A DNA stretch of 64,000 bases from Coniferiporia sulphurascens (lineage: Eukaryota; Basidiomycota; Agaricomycetes; Hymenochaetales; Hymenochaetaceae): positions 1,302,001-1,366,000 of the forward strand of contig NBBA01000004.1 of the NCBI GenBank assembly GCA_002794785.1, written 5' to 3'. The position numbers and the translations under genes are program-made. The number at the start of each line of letters is the position of its first letter. Position 1 is the first letter of the stretch. The notes under the pieces were generated by a model. The model saw only the letters and a program-made list of their open reading frames with translations. It was not told the origin of the DNA and did no database searches. This document shows, piece after piece, positions 23,001 to 35,107 of this stretch.

Positions 23001-25497
23001 ACATAATAAATGCCCCGTTACATGTTTTTTGGAGCTTTGAAAGGCCCCTTGGAGAACCCGGAGGGATGACTACCAATGGGTGAGTGGGCGGGTTGCTTAC
23101 ATTTTGAGTACTAGGAGACACGCGCCCAGTCATCCCAACGAGGACCGCATAAGGCCGTGATGGTCTTCTCATACCCCTTTATCTGCGCACTCTGACACTC
23201 GCCGTTTAGCCCTGTACACTTGTGTTATCGTCGGACCTCCGTTTCGAAAAATGAATTCTGTGTGGCTATGTTCAACATCAACAGGGCTCGTCGATGGTTC
23301 TGTCACTTCTTTCCAGCTGACTGAAGCATCTTTCGGGGAGGAGGATAATTTCCGACTCGGAGCGGACTGTGCATTCCCAAGCACCCGGAGTTACATAGAT
23401 AGTATGCATCTAGCTACTTTCGGCGTCTTCGCCAATCCCGAGTGAACAACAAATACCTGTTCCGTACTACGGTAATAATTTAGAAAAGCGACAACGGCCA
23501 CGAGGCTGCATATCCAATGGATCTCAACGCTCAAAACATGTGATACTGACGTATGCAGAGCTCTGAATCTGTATAGAGAGACGGAGGGAAAAATATACCC
23601 GAATTTCTTACACCCTTAAGGATCTCAAAACTTGCCGGTGCCGATTTTCAAGTTGGAGGTTTAGTGACAGACACCGGCTTTGCCGCTGAAGCTAGTCGTT
23701 CGGCCATTTCCGTCAATGTAAGGAGCAATAGAGCACAAATTATTGCGAAATGCGGGACTACGTTGTATTATATCTTGGTGTATTAGGAAAATCGAAGAAA
23801 CATGGCCATTATGACTCCGCGGCCAGGACACTGGGCCGAGTTCTTTCAAGTTGTGCAAGGCCGAATATGGAATGATCGCCTGATCGTCATGATCTGCGAT
23901 AGTAAAAGTCCCGGTATACCTGATCGACGTATTCTTGCATTATGAACAGCATAAGGTTATTCCTTTTATTTATATAAAAAATTCCGCCGTAGCGAGTCGT
24001 ACAATATGAAATTGAAGAAAATTTTGGGAGGGATGACTACATAATGCGAGAGTCTGGCCCGTTTCTTAGGTCAGAAGGCCCGATATGGACGACTCGTATC
24101 CTCTACGCTGACCACAAATTGACGTAGGCACGCACAAATACAGTTACTAGTTACTTAGTTTCCCTCAGAGGTCATGTTAATATTAGCCTAGTAGGAATTT
24201 CAACAGTTCTAACTTCTCCGGGGCGCCGGAGGGGGGAAATGCCGAGTAAAGGGAGAAGTACAGGAGATAGCACATGTACTGTTGTGTCGTTAATGTATGG
24301 TGTCTTCAATGTGCTGTGTCGTCAATCTGTCCGATGTCATGTTTTTATGCTTTTTGTGCTGAAGTTATAATGCGACTTCCCATCCCGGGTCCGTACCTCC
24401 TAGGCGTTACAACCGGATCTCGTCATCGCCGTGCGTGCTCGTGGCAAGCTCAGATATCAAATTATGGATGGTAGATGTCATTTGTGCCTGTTCCTACCAT
24501 CCGGGGCTTTAGTTCCGACAGGCTAACACCAAAGGGAGTAAGGTATAGAAGGCCGTATGAGATGAAGTGTCATCGATGTAGGTTGTGTGGTCCTACTACA
24601 GGCCTACAGGATACAAGCATGGATGTAGTCGACAGGGGCTTTGTTTTATATTATCGGAGACAACAACGGCCGTCTCTAGGCGCCTTCTGCGGCATGGTCG
24701 GGGAACCAAGAGCTTTGGATAGAAGAACCACAAAGGCACAGCCATGACGTATTTCGGTATGTTTCCTCGCTTTAACCTGTATTGTAATGTTGCCCTCTAC
24801 GAACGCGCCCAGCACGAGGCGCGAAATCGCGAAATCACAGTCCTGAGCGGAACAGGTGTAATTGATCTGTCTGAGGCACGGAAGTATTCAATGTTTCTAG
24901 CGATTGAATTACAGAAAGAGAGTCCTTCCAAGACTACGGCCTACGCCGCCCTTTTGAGCAGCTGATTGAACGGAAAATATACACCACTTTCGGTACTACT
25001 GGGGGTAAGCTTGCTGACCCTCGCGAAACTTCCCAGTATACCATCGTGGATCAGTGATTGGCTCGTATGGGACCCGTCAGAACATGCTAAATACAGAACA
25101 AAAAAGGACCGACTTGCTTCCATTCGGAATACAAGATTCCGCATTGTGGCCGTCCTAAAGATGCGGAGAGAAAAAGTGGTTAGTATGCATCATGAACTGT
25201 GTGAGTAAAATCATCGGGACGTAAATGGGCCCTCCATTCAATTGGTGATCTTCGGTAAAAAGACCGAAGACCGAGAGCGGCAGATAATATTTCCGAAAGT
25301 AAAGCCTTGAAGGTTTCGAGGACTCTAAGTTCAACAGAGCCCAGGCCAACTTTCGCCTGGAATTCAGAGGCGGTGCCTGGGAGGTGCCTAATCGGAAAAT
25401 CATCACGTGAGCACTTGCCGATTCAAGCCCTGCGACGTCTCCCAGACGAAGACGACGACGACGACAACTGCAACGACGAGCGCACGTTAGAGCGGCA
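20065..25497. other. Largest gap (5.4 kb), no gene recognised
   Basis: The stretch lies between the 5' end of VPS71 and the 5' end of SDE2. I read all frames: many short frames, none with a known motif or a convincing chain of exons. Two adjacent plus-strand frames at 24475-24747 and 24744-24965, the second rather protein-like, cannot be tied to any family. No repeats, tRNA or transposon hallmark was seen. A short-exon gene such as the DUF6533 gene at 46-47.8 kb could still be missed here. Confidence 0.35.
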
Positions 25498-26481
25498 ATG
25501 GCGACGACACTCCTAATTTCAACATTCCCGCCTTTTCCATCCCTCACCCTCACCGTCCCATCTGAAACGACTATTCATGAGCTTCCATCTCATTTCCCAA
25601 TCTTCCTCCCTTCGTTCACTGCCGCCGACCTTACTCTGACGCTTCCCTCGGGCGCCCTTCCTCCTGACAATACACCCGTTAGCGCCTTATGGGGCCGTCC
25701 ATCTGGCTCAAATGGTGTCGAAAACCCTGACGCCATAGGGGCGCTGTCGTCCCGGCTGGTTAATCTGCGTCTTGCCCCGCGGCTACGCGGCGGGAAAGGC
25801 GGTTTCGGCTCGCAACTTCGTGCGGCAGGAGGACGCATGAGTAGCCAAAAAACGAGTAACAACGATTCCTGTCGCGATCTCAATGGGCGTCGTCTCAGCA
25901 CGATCAAGGAGGCGAAGGCGTGCGTTCTCCCGCTCCCAAAATTCTACATTTGCAATCGTCTAAATTAACGGATGTGATGAACAGGTTGGCGACATATTTG
26001 GAGTCTGAACCCGAGCGCAAAAAGGCACAACAGGAGGCTCAGCGTGCGAAACTTGAGAAGCTGGAGCGCCGGCTTGGCATAAACGGGAGTGGGAAGGACA
26101 AAGAAAAGACAGACGATACTTCTTCGGGCGTGAAGCGGCGTTTTGACGATACTGAATACCTTGAACAGAGCAGAGATATCGTTGATAACGTGAAGAACGC
26201 AGTTGCTGCAGGTATAACGGCATTCCGCACCTTTCCGAGTCACCCAGCTAACCGCGAATACTTTATTTCTAGGCATGCTCAAGAAAAGAAAGAAGGGGAA
26301 GGTGAGCCCACCTCCCCAAGAGGACGTCCCGTCTTCTTCTAAGGCCGATGAAGGCGTGTCGAAGGCCAGTGAGGCACAAGGAAGAGAGGTTGCCGGTGCG
26401 GTGGAGAAGGTTTTACAGTCGTCCGCCACTGCCCCTATTGCAGCCGCTGCCTCTGCATCCCTCGCTACCGTTGGCGCTTGA
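25498..26481 (+). CDS. SDE2: Sde2: ubiquitin-fold-primed splicing / genome-stability factor
   Basis: In fission yeast Sde2 is cut after an N-terminal ubiquitin-like fold by deubiquitinases and the C-terminal part joins spliceosomes to excise selected introns. Exons: 25498-25919, 25985-26211, 26273-26481; 285 aa. The ubiquitin-like fold (residues 1-99) ends in RLRGG followed by [13 protein letters not shown], the invariant processing site [15 protein letters not shown] is the next conserved block. A Lys/Glu-rich coiled coil ([18 protein letters not shown]) follows, then a short KKRKKGK basic cluster and an Ala-rich end. Identity is very secure from the GG|KGGFGS motif. The gene is converged on by the DUF1295 gene. 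Confidence 0.94.
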
Positions 26482-26638
26482 ATGGATTGCTATGCTAGTT
26501 ATTTTCGTATTTTGTATTTTTTTATTATATCCGAGCTTGTTTCAACACTTTCAATTCTTGTACGGTACACAGGCAGAAAGACATCGTTAATGCACAGACC
26601 AAACCGGGGCCGACAGAAAATTTAATAAAACATCTTCA

Positions 26639-27809
26639 CTACGTCTGCTTCTTTAAGTCGGTGCTTCCGTATACTAGACGATCACAGTAATCCTTTTTCC
26701 CTTGTAAGTGTAGTAACCAACCCCACACAGGCGTGAGGAAGGGCACAAACATCGCCACACGGCTCCTATACGCGCGGTACGCAACTGGATACTTGCTCTC
26801 CGAGATTGACTCTGTGAACAGGGTCGAGCTGAAGAATAGAAGACAAAGAGCGAGAGGAGGAATGAGCGAAACGAGCGGAGTGACTTCGCCGCGCGAGAGC
26901 TGCTCAAAACGCGACGTCGCGAGCACGGGGAAAAGCGCCTGCAGAATCCAGAATGTCTGCTCACACGCGAAGTTCGGGTGGCGACTCCACGCCCATAGGC
27001 CGCGAGTGAGGAAGCCGCGCTGCACATCTGCCTGCGTCCAATGAAGGCGCGAGCCGGGCCATTCATTGGGGTTGTATACTCCCGTGCGCTTGTGCGTCTG
27101 ATACGAGTATTGTTGGTTGTCCGCAACGAACTCGGTTAATAGGGTTGCGACGCTCAACACGGCAAGAATATAGTCGGGAAGCTTGAGGGAGCGATCGGCC
27201 TTTGGAAGTATAGCGGCATTATGCGTAGGAATAGCGAGGAGGAAGAGCAGGATATTTTGTGTGATTGCAATGAATGTCAGATTGAAAACCTGGAAAAGCC
27301 ACGGTGGGATTTTGGAGCGAAGGACCTCCCAGCGGTAATCTTCATCCTTTCTGTAGATTGCAACGTCATTAAAAAGGTGAATTGCAGAAAAGTGAAAGTA
27401 CTTGCAAGTTGAAGAGACCTCTACGCCAAGTATTGTAACTTAGCCTGCTCATCCATAGGAGCTGACCATACACGTGTTAACCAACTCTTCTGTCTCTGGC
27501 TGGCTGGCGGCTCACCTGGAGACCCAGCATCAACCACGTGCGCGGATTACCCTCGTCGACGAGAGCTTTATCCAAGCTTTCCGGCGAATAAGGGAAAAAG
27601 GGAAGTGGCGGCAGGGCCGGCCAGAATGGCAAAAGGGCATAATACGCAGTGTAAATAACAGGCAAAAAGGTCCAAACCCTATCGACCTGGGAGACGTTCC
27701 CTGTGACGAGAGAGAGGATGTAGGTTGCAAACGTTGTCCCCAAGCAGAGCTTAACAGGCCACAAAAACGTGGGCGGGATTCCCGCCGTTGCGGGCGCGAT
27801 GAGGGTCAT
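26639..27809 (-). CDS. DUF1295 / steroid-5-alpha-reductase-like membrane protein
   Basis: Multi-pass membrane protein of the 3-oxo-5-alpha-steroid 4-dehydrogenase-like fold; the substrate is not established for fungal members. Exons: 27809-27516, 27461-27406, 27350-26639; 353 aa. Hydrophobic segments are seen near residues 15-35, 45-65, 130-150, 160-180, 225-250 and 260-280. Family blocks are RLSYNTWRRGLFNL, KDEDYRWEVLR, NEWPGSRLHWTQADV and LWAWSRHPNFACEQ, the last being the conserved SRHPN cofactor-site motif. RRGLFNL joins KDEDYRW only if the second intron starts with GCAAGT (GC-AG). Family call secure; enzymatic role unknown. Confidence 0.9.
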
Positions 27810-29159
27810 GGTGGTTCGAGGTTGCCAGCGACCGTCTTGGTGCGGACGTCATGGCTCATGGGATCGGCAATGGGAAGCTCCTTCCCGATCGGGCTCTAGA
27901 TTGCACGTGGCCTGCAGCCTCGACTACGCATAGACAGACTACGGACTACTAGCACTGGTCCCTCGCTATCTTCTCTAGATCCTGGCCCATGCCTCGAGAA
28001 CTCTTTCTGAAGTGAAGCAATGTAATTTACTTTTGACTCAGGCTCGCGTATGCTTCTCTCTTCCGGCTCTGCAGCCGAGTCGGCCCTACGGCGCGGGCGC
28101 CCAACTAGGACGGCTGTACAGGCACCCCTGGCTCCTCTGCGCTGCGATCTCCACCTAACCACCCTCCTCATCAATATGCCCTACGAAACAGCCAAGGCTC
28201 GATGCATCAATCTTCCATTTGAATTTGTGCGAAGATTGATTGAACCCCGACTCGAGACGGCACTCGCAAGACAAGTCACACCAGATGAACCCTCCGACTT
28301 CCCTCTCTCCGTTCCACACGGCTATTCGCGTGATACCTTCCTCGTTTGACCTACCCTCTCCTCATCAGTCCAATTTCTCGGCTGACATCCGCCCAACGGC
28401 GTCCTCAAACACTTCATTCTAGTACTCCACCCTGCTCTCCGCGGTGACCCTATCCATGCTTGCGTACAGGCAGTCGGTCAAGGGATTTGATCGCCTCGCC
28501 GCCCTGATACGCCGCACTTCTTCCCGGTCTATTCGCGTAGACCGTACTTAGCATATGGGCTGCACTGAACTATCTGTTAGCACTGCACTTATTCGGCTGC
28601 CGGCCAACTTTGGCGACCGCTAGAAATGTCTTTCTCCACACAAGACCGCATAATGGTCGCGAGTGTAAGTGTTTGTGACACCTTGCACTTAATAATGTTT
28701 TCGCAAATATCTAAATCGATTATCTAATTAGCTTCCCTACGCAAGGGTGGACAGCATTGGCCCGCTTGAGCATACACAGAACATCGTGTTACTCTATATG
28801 GTGTTTCGAATCTTGCAACGTTTTTGGTGCCGATTTTTTGGGGGACTTTGACAGCTTTTGGAATTAATCGTCCGAATGCGTCTCACTCTCGGACTGGCGC
28901 GGATTGCGCTTTAAGTTACCCGAGTGGCCGTGATCCTCGAGACCCCATTCGATCCTTAGGTCAGAGGTCAATTCCGAGATCTTTACCGCCGCCGTAGCCT
29001 ACTAAGGATGTTTCTGCTTCCCAGGGTCCATGCACAAAGCCGCTCAGATGCATAATCTCACTATGCTCGTGTCTAGATTTCCCGAGTCCCAAATGCATAA
29101 GTATAATAGGTGCGGGGGCCGTTCCCTCCTTCTCTCCCCGCCCCTGGACCTCAAGCGCT
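27810..29159. other. Upstream region between DUF1295 gene (-) and C2H2 gene (+)
   Basis: Divergent upstream DNA. A 100-codon plus-strand frame (28050-28349) reads MLLSSGSAAES… and later MPYETAKARC, but has no recognisable family or splice partner. Otherwise only short frames were seen. Confidence 0.4.
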
Positions 29160-30588
29160 ATGAATCTAGTCATTCCTGCTGGCCAGCTGACACGGACGAT
29201 CATCATCGTCCGTTGCGCTTCGCCTCATGCTGCTCCCCAAATCGAATGTGCCCTCGATGAACAGGCCTCGCCCGGACATTCTTCCCTCGAGTCGAAGACG
29301 ACGCTCGGGCTCTCAACAGAGGGGCGACCGAACCTCTCCCCTGGCTCCTCCCCTTCGTCTGCGTGGGGATCGGCGGCCTCACCTTGGGCCGATCTCAATG
29401 TCGAGCGTGGCATGGATCGTCGCGGACACTTCGTTCGCCTGTCTTTTCTTGCCCCACCTCCTTCTCGCGCTTACGGCCAGGAGCGACATTTCTACCAAGA
29501 CATCGCCGACGCCCCGTACTTTTCCGTCGATGAAACAACGACGGGCAATTTGCCAACCCAGAGGCCCCTTCAAGAGACACCGTCATCCCATCCTCCTTAC
29601 ACAATGAATATGCCGGAGTTGATGAACAGCGGCTCTCTCGGACAACCATCCGCGCCGATCATGAACGTGAGTGCAATCCAACGAAGTCTACGCAGAAGCT
29701 TATCGAAACTATATTTTATAGGATTTGAATCACCAAACCACCGCGGAAAGTCCCATAGATGCGGAAAACGCGGCTTTCGCGTTTCCTTCGGACATAGAAA
29801 TGATCTCTGGTGAGTAACGTTCTTTGACCCGCCCATTGCTACTATTCTTACATTGCCATGACGCAGCTCTTGATTCTTTCATGAATGTTTGTGATTATTC
29901 ACAAAACTGGGAAAACTTGATGGGCCAACCTGGACTGGCTATACCGAACGTAAACTCTCAATCCCGGCAATTCTTGGCACAGATATCGGAACCGGCTTCG
30001 CCAGAGATGTCCTCTCCATCATCTTCATCCTCATCCGGCACGAATTCTCCGACGACGCCGTTTCACCTTTTCCTTCCCGGTTCAACTCCCACCAATATTG
30101 GCAGGTACACCGATAACTTGGGCAACGCAGTTAGCTCCTCCAGTTTCCGAGAATCACCGAGGTCATCACACCTGTCCTCGCCCACATTCTCTCATCCCGC
30201 TCCAGGGCTAGACTCCAATCCGGGCGCACTTGGAAAGCCGGGAGAGTCCCGCTTGCTGCCATGTCCACAGCCTGGCTGTCGGCGACAATTCAAGAGCACG
30301 AGTACGCTGAGCGGGCACATGAAAACGCACGCCGGAAAGGGAGCGCGCTTTGCATGCTCATTCCCTCCGTGTGCGGAGAAATTCTCGCGCCGGCATGATC
30401 AACTGCGCCATGAGGTGTACAAACATGGCAAGCGGTGCGAATGGGTATGCGCGCGCTGTAACAGCTTTTTCTCTTACGAGCGCTCACTGGAGAAGCATAC
30501 CTGCACTATGGACAAGAGCAGGAGGGGAAGCGCCTCTTATCCGGCCGAATCCGCGGGCGGGGAGGGCGCAGCGGGCTCTGAGCGGTGA
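29160..30588 (+). CDS. C2H2 zinc-finger transcription factor
   Basis: Probable DNA-binding regulator. Exons: 29160-29666, 29722-29809, 29867-30588; 438 aa. The N-terminal two thirds are Ser/Pro-rich and disordered. Residues about 340-430 hold the fingers: CPQPGCRRQF…SGHMKTH, then CSFPPCAEKFSRRHDQLRH, then a short CARCNSFFSYERSLEKH-T-C. Their spacing (C-x4-C in the first two, C-x2-C in the third) resembles fungal RPN4-like/C2H2 arrays. A Ser/Gly-rich end follows. The start at 29160 (MNLVIPAGQL) is uncertain; the frame is convincing from about 29260, and MNMPELMN at 29605 is an alternative. A 48-nt GT…AG segment (29433-29480) inside exon 1 could be an in-frame intron. The zinc fingers are secure; the target is unknown. 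Confidence 0.85.
29433..29480 (+). other. Possible in-frame 48-nt intron (exitron) in the C2H2 gene
   Basis: It begins GTTCGC and ends GGCCAG, with a strong pyrimidine tract between, and is 16 codons long. Splicing keeps the frame (DRRGHF joined to ERHFYQ); retention adds VRLSFLAPPPSRAYGQ. Confidence 0.45.
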
Positions 30589-33500
30589 TCGGGCCCCGTG
30601 TACGTACTGGAGGACATGGACATGGAGTTCCCGAAAGGGATCGGACGGTGAGGCGCCGTGTATAGTAACTTATGTTGATTGTTTTGCTTGACATATCCGG
30701 AAGGTCTCCTATGTAGCGTCTCTAGACGTCTTTCTATTACTCACATCTATCTCTTGGACCGATAACCACAGAGCCGTGTAGGCAGTAGAGTACCATATAG
30801 CAATAAAGTAAACGTGTAACTATAGGATCGGCAGGGGCTGTGTGACCTGATTTGCAAATGTATCTTGTATTCATCGGAAACTTCGAACTGGCGGATGTAC
30901 TTGAACCATCATGCTTCCATCGCTAGTTATGATATTGGTCAATATTCGCGACTGCGCCTCCTAAGTGCGCACAGCTGGCTTATCGACACTCTACGAAGGC
31001 ACACGCTTTATTGGCCTCGCCAAACACGGGATTGAATTTGCCGGGCATTGAGCGAAAAAATAGGAAAGGTTACCACATCAAACAACTTCCGCACGATGCG
31101 GATCGCGTGTGTCAACGAATATCTCAAGATTGCTTACTGACTCCCGCTACACTTAATGACGACAATATCGCTGGTTATACGGGCGGGCATAGGCGAGTCC
31201 CGAGTTGAATGTTCAATCCAGCGCCGAGTCGCCGATAATTGCGCCCCGCATTATTAATCTTTGCTCGAGCTGTGTGCTGGCGCTCGTAACCTGGTAACCC
31301 CCCAAGTCATCCCCAAGCTGTACCGTCTAGATTGGCTCGATCTCGCTTAATCTCGCTCAAGATAGGCGTTTCCCGGGTTCGGGACCTATCGTCTTGCCAT
31401 ACAATCGTCATCTTGTTGCCGAAGATATGTGCAACCGTGATGTCCTGGCCACACGGCGGCACGACAGGTTCAATTGACTGGCGCCCACAACTTCAAGGTC
31501 CCTAATCCGGCTGTGACCTACGAACCCGGCCAGCCGGCGACCATAACGACGACGGACGACAAAATAGACTTGTACTATGATCGCACACATCGTCGAGTCA
31601 TCAGTGTTTGTCTGGACCTCGACTGCTAGTAAACCGTAACAGTGCTTCAAGAATGACAGTCAGCCCAGTCATCGACCGTTGACAGCGCGCTCGCGCATAA
31701 GGCGGCTGGTGCCTTCGACTTCGACTGGCTTGGAGACCGTTCCGTCTCAGTAAGACGGCGGAACGTGTTGATGAGCGGTCTGCAGCTGTCTATTCCGCAT
31801 AGGCCATCTTTGTCACGACAAGGTACCGAGTCCCGCTGCTCTCTCACGAACGAACTTCAACGCCGTCTGGTAACCCACGTTGTGCTGCGCTCCTAATACA
31901 TCCGCAATGATGGAAATCTCCCCCAGATTATCCTGCTCACATTCGTGCCTGCGGAAGAGATTGGATCAAAGATAAATGGGACTTTTTGAATTTAACTTAC
32001 GTCTCAGGACAAAATATAAAGAACTCTACCCGACGCGGCGCAATCACTGCGGATAGGGGCCTGAAGCCTCGATTTTTGACGTCAGCGTCTAACTGATATT
32101 TATAGGTGGTAGGGTTACTTAGGATCACGTACCGACTAAGACACATGGGCGCCAAAAACAGAGTACAGGGTTAGATGTGCGGAGAAGATGTTGATGAGTT
32201 CCGCATCCATCACCCACATTCAAGGCTTGATCTGACGCTGACTTGGCCTCGACAGTTTATACTCCTTCGTCCTACCCGTTCCGTACCCTACTGCAACGAA
32301 GCCGTGTATTTGAATGCCCCTTCGTTTTTGCTTTAGGAAAGTACATCGCTCACCACATTGCTTTCTCAAGTCACTTATGCTTGCACTCCTCGTGTGTACG
32401 TATGCGTATCTCAGTTTGTGACCTATTATTTTCGCTGCTCCCACTCCACCCCCGCACTTCGCCTCTCGAAGGACTTATCGGCACACAGTGACCGTACAGT
32501 ACCGCCCGATTAATCTGATTAATCTGGCTGAGTCGTTGATAAAGGAATGGAATCGCGTTCACGCCCCTCGCGCTCATATGTCTTGTGGCTACTGACAATT
32601 GCCGCGAGGGACAGCGGCACGCTCGCGTAACAAGCTGATGCGGTGAGCTCTCATTCTTCAATTAGGATCAGCCAATACCTTGACTTGATTCCTTGCTCAC
32701 CAATCCCAGCGCTGAAGTAACTGACATATACTGGAATCAAAAACACAGGGTTTTCCCCCTGTCGCAGCAATCCTTCCGTTTGGGGTACGAAGTAGGACAC
32801 GGAGTAGATGACCAGGAGATTGATTAGTGAGAAGCACAAAATCGGGCGTGCAAGAGGACTCCCCGTACAGGATTTCGCCCGCGTAAGCACCGGGTTTGCC
32901 ATCTCGATGCTGTGACCTATATTTCTCCTCGATAGCATCGCAAACTAATCTGCGGCGAAGAAGTACAAGCCATTCGCGAGAGAGATACTAATGGGCTCTC
33001 GCGGCCCGTCCGATTCGTTCACAGACCAGAACGCGTATCACAGTCAAATTATGACCAATACTTTGATGCAACTCCTTACGTAATCATCAGGGCGCGGCTC
33101 AAGCAGTAAGGATGTGCAGTTCTTTTGCACAGCTGCGTCCACTTCCGGTTATAGAACCTGAAGTGGCATAATGAAAACTGGCACTGCGTTTGCCAGAATG
33201 GTCCTGAAGTTGATGTCAGGGACTTGTAGTAAAACCCACGGGGTTGCACTTTTTTCTTTCTTTTTACAGCAACGGCGTCGTTCCCTCCGAGTGTATCATC
33301 TTTTGATGGAAAAAAGCTTTCACTATCTATGGTAGTAAATGGAAGAACCCGAATAATTCTAGCCCGAGGTCCATCTGCCGGAGTGTCAGTCGGAGAACCT
33401 TTGCTCGGTCTGAAGTGCAAACAACGCATGCTCATTTTTTGCGTGGGATATAGAGGCCGTGTAGTTGTATCATTCGAAGTAGTTACCTGTAGCTGTACTT

Positions 33501-33791
33501 TTGTGCATTTGATTGATGCAAGGAGACCGAGGACGGCAAAGTGGCTGTGGCTGTACCGGACTCGGTGACGGAACCGTATAAGGTGAGAGACCAAGCAAGG
33601 CACAAACAACTGGACCCTGCGATTATAAGAGTTGCGTCGCCTGATTCCGTCCCTCCTTGTCGGTCGCTGTCCCGCTCTGTTCGTCGCCGCCCGCCATTGT
33701 CGCCAATACTTCGTCGTCTTCGCGTCGTTTGCTTTCACCCGATTTTCTGCTCATACCTTTTGCACACTTATCTCGTTGACCGCCAATCCAA
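30589..33791. other. Gap before RAS1, no gene recognised
   Basis: Only scattered short frames, apart from a 220-codon minus frame (33738-33076), which I judge chance because it has no motif and mirrors no spliced family. The last 200 bases before RAS1 (about 33600-33791) are C/T-rich (repeated TCGTC, CTTTC), typical of a highly expressed fungal promoter/5' leader. Confidence 0.4.
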
Positions 33792-34774
33792 ATGCAGGCC
33801 AGGGTGAGCCTTCGCACGTGTCGCTTATCGTGGATGGCTTTGGGTGCTAACCTCGTTTTCAGGCTCAGTTTTTGAGGGAGTATAAACTCGTCGTGGTTGG
33901 CGGAGGTGGTAAGTCGGCTCTTCTTTTCACGCATGCGATTACCGCTGATAATGTTTTTCAGGTGTCGGCAAGTCTGCCCTCACCATTCAGTTCATCCAGA
34001 GCCACTTCGTGGACGAATATGACCCGACCATCGAAGGTGCGTTGTTTGTTGTTTTGTCTTGTGCCCAATTTTAACATTCTCATTCTAGACTCTTATCGCA
34101 AGCAGTGTGTGATCGATGACGAGGTTGCGTTGCTTGACGTGCTGGACACGGCCGGACAGGAGGAATACGGGTGAGCCGATATGCCCTGTTTTACTGGTTT
34201 TAGGCACTAATAGACATTTCCGCAGCGCCATGCGTGAACAGTACATGCGTACGGGCGAAGGTTTCCTCCTCGTATACTCCATTACCTCGCGCAACTCGTT
34301 TGAGGAGATTAGCACGTTCCATCAACAAATTCTTCGAGTCAAAGATAGGGACTACTTTCCCGTGATCGTTGTCGCGAACAAGTGTGATTTGGAATATGAG
34401 CGCCAGGTTGGGATGAACGGTGCGACTCTCTTTATTCCATCGTCTTCGTTGCATAACGATACTGATATGGATCAACCTTGTCACTCGAAGAGGGCCGTGA
34501 TCTTGCAAAGCACTTCAACTGCAAGTTTATTGAGACGTCCGCTAAGCAGCGTATCAATGTCGACGAGGCGTTTTCAAACCTCGTTCGTGAGATCAGGAGG
34601 TTCAACAAGGTCAGTTCGTAATATGCCCCATTAGTCTTGTGCTCATATTGGCTGTTTCGATTATAGGAGCAACAGTCCGGCCGTCCCAATGCTCCCGCAC
34701 AGCCTGGTGCTTTCAATGCCCAGAACTCCCAGGACGAATCTGCTGGTTGTTGTGGGGGCTGTGTTGTTGTCTAG
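33792..34774 (+). CDS. RAS1: Ras small GTPase
   Basis: Membrane-anchored switch controlling cAMP/MAPK signalling, morphogenesis and mating in basidiomycetes. Exons: 33792-33803, 33863-33908, 33962-34036, 34089-34170, 34226-34419, 34491-34609, 34667-34774; 211 aa. The first exon is 12 nt (MQAR). Motifs: P-loop GGGGVGKS (G17-S24) split by an intron between its third and fourth Gly, effector YDPTIEDSY, switch [14 protein letters not shown] and ETSAK. The C-terminus carries a Cys pair for palmitoylation and the CaaX box CVVV. No activating change at the G12, G13 or Q61 equivalents. Identity is very secure (Ras1 rather than Ras2, from [12 protein letters not shown] and the tail length). Confidence 0.97.
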
Positions 34775-35107
34775 GGTGTCGATATTTTTTGTTTACCACA
34801 TGGGAAAAAATGTGCCTCCTTGGCCATACGAAGTCCTCACATCATTATTTCTATGATCTCCATCTCTGGTTTTATTCCACGTTTGTACTTAGTGGTTTTC
34901 TCATCACTGACCTCGGGCGTCTGCCCTCCAGACTCTCCTTTATTTCTGTTCATTACCAGATGAAGAGGCATGCACAATCGTTTCCCCCGTCTTCTTTTGT
35001 GCTGTGTTTTCTTTTTTCCGTGGAAATTGTACTATTAAATGTATATATTCAATAGAGGGGGGAGTTTCTCTAGCCATTTTTTATCTAGTCTTCAATTGGG
35101 ATGCCTA
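34775..35107. other. Convergent 3' region between RAS1 and CIA30
   Basis: T-rich stretches (TATTTTTTG, TTTTCTTTTTTCC) and no coding signal; presumably 3' UTRs of RAS1 and the minus-strand CIA30 gene. Confidence 0.5.

Noticed and set aside
29227..29607. Alternative plus frame in the first exon of the C2H2 gene
   Set aside because: Arg-rich, ends before the fingers and cannot be joined in frame; the 29160 frame runs directly into the rest of the protein.
33076..33738. 220-codon minus-strand open frame upstream of RAS1
   Set aside because: No motif or domain order, Arg/Thr-rich chance composition, no splice partner, and it overlaps the C/T-rich leader of RAS1.
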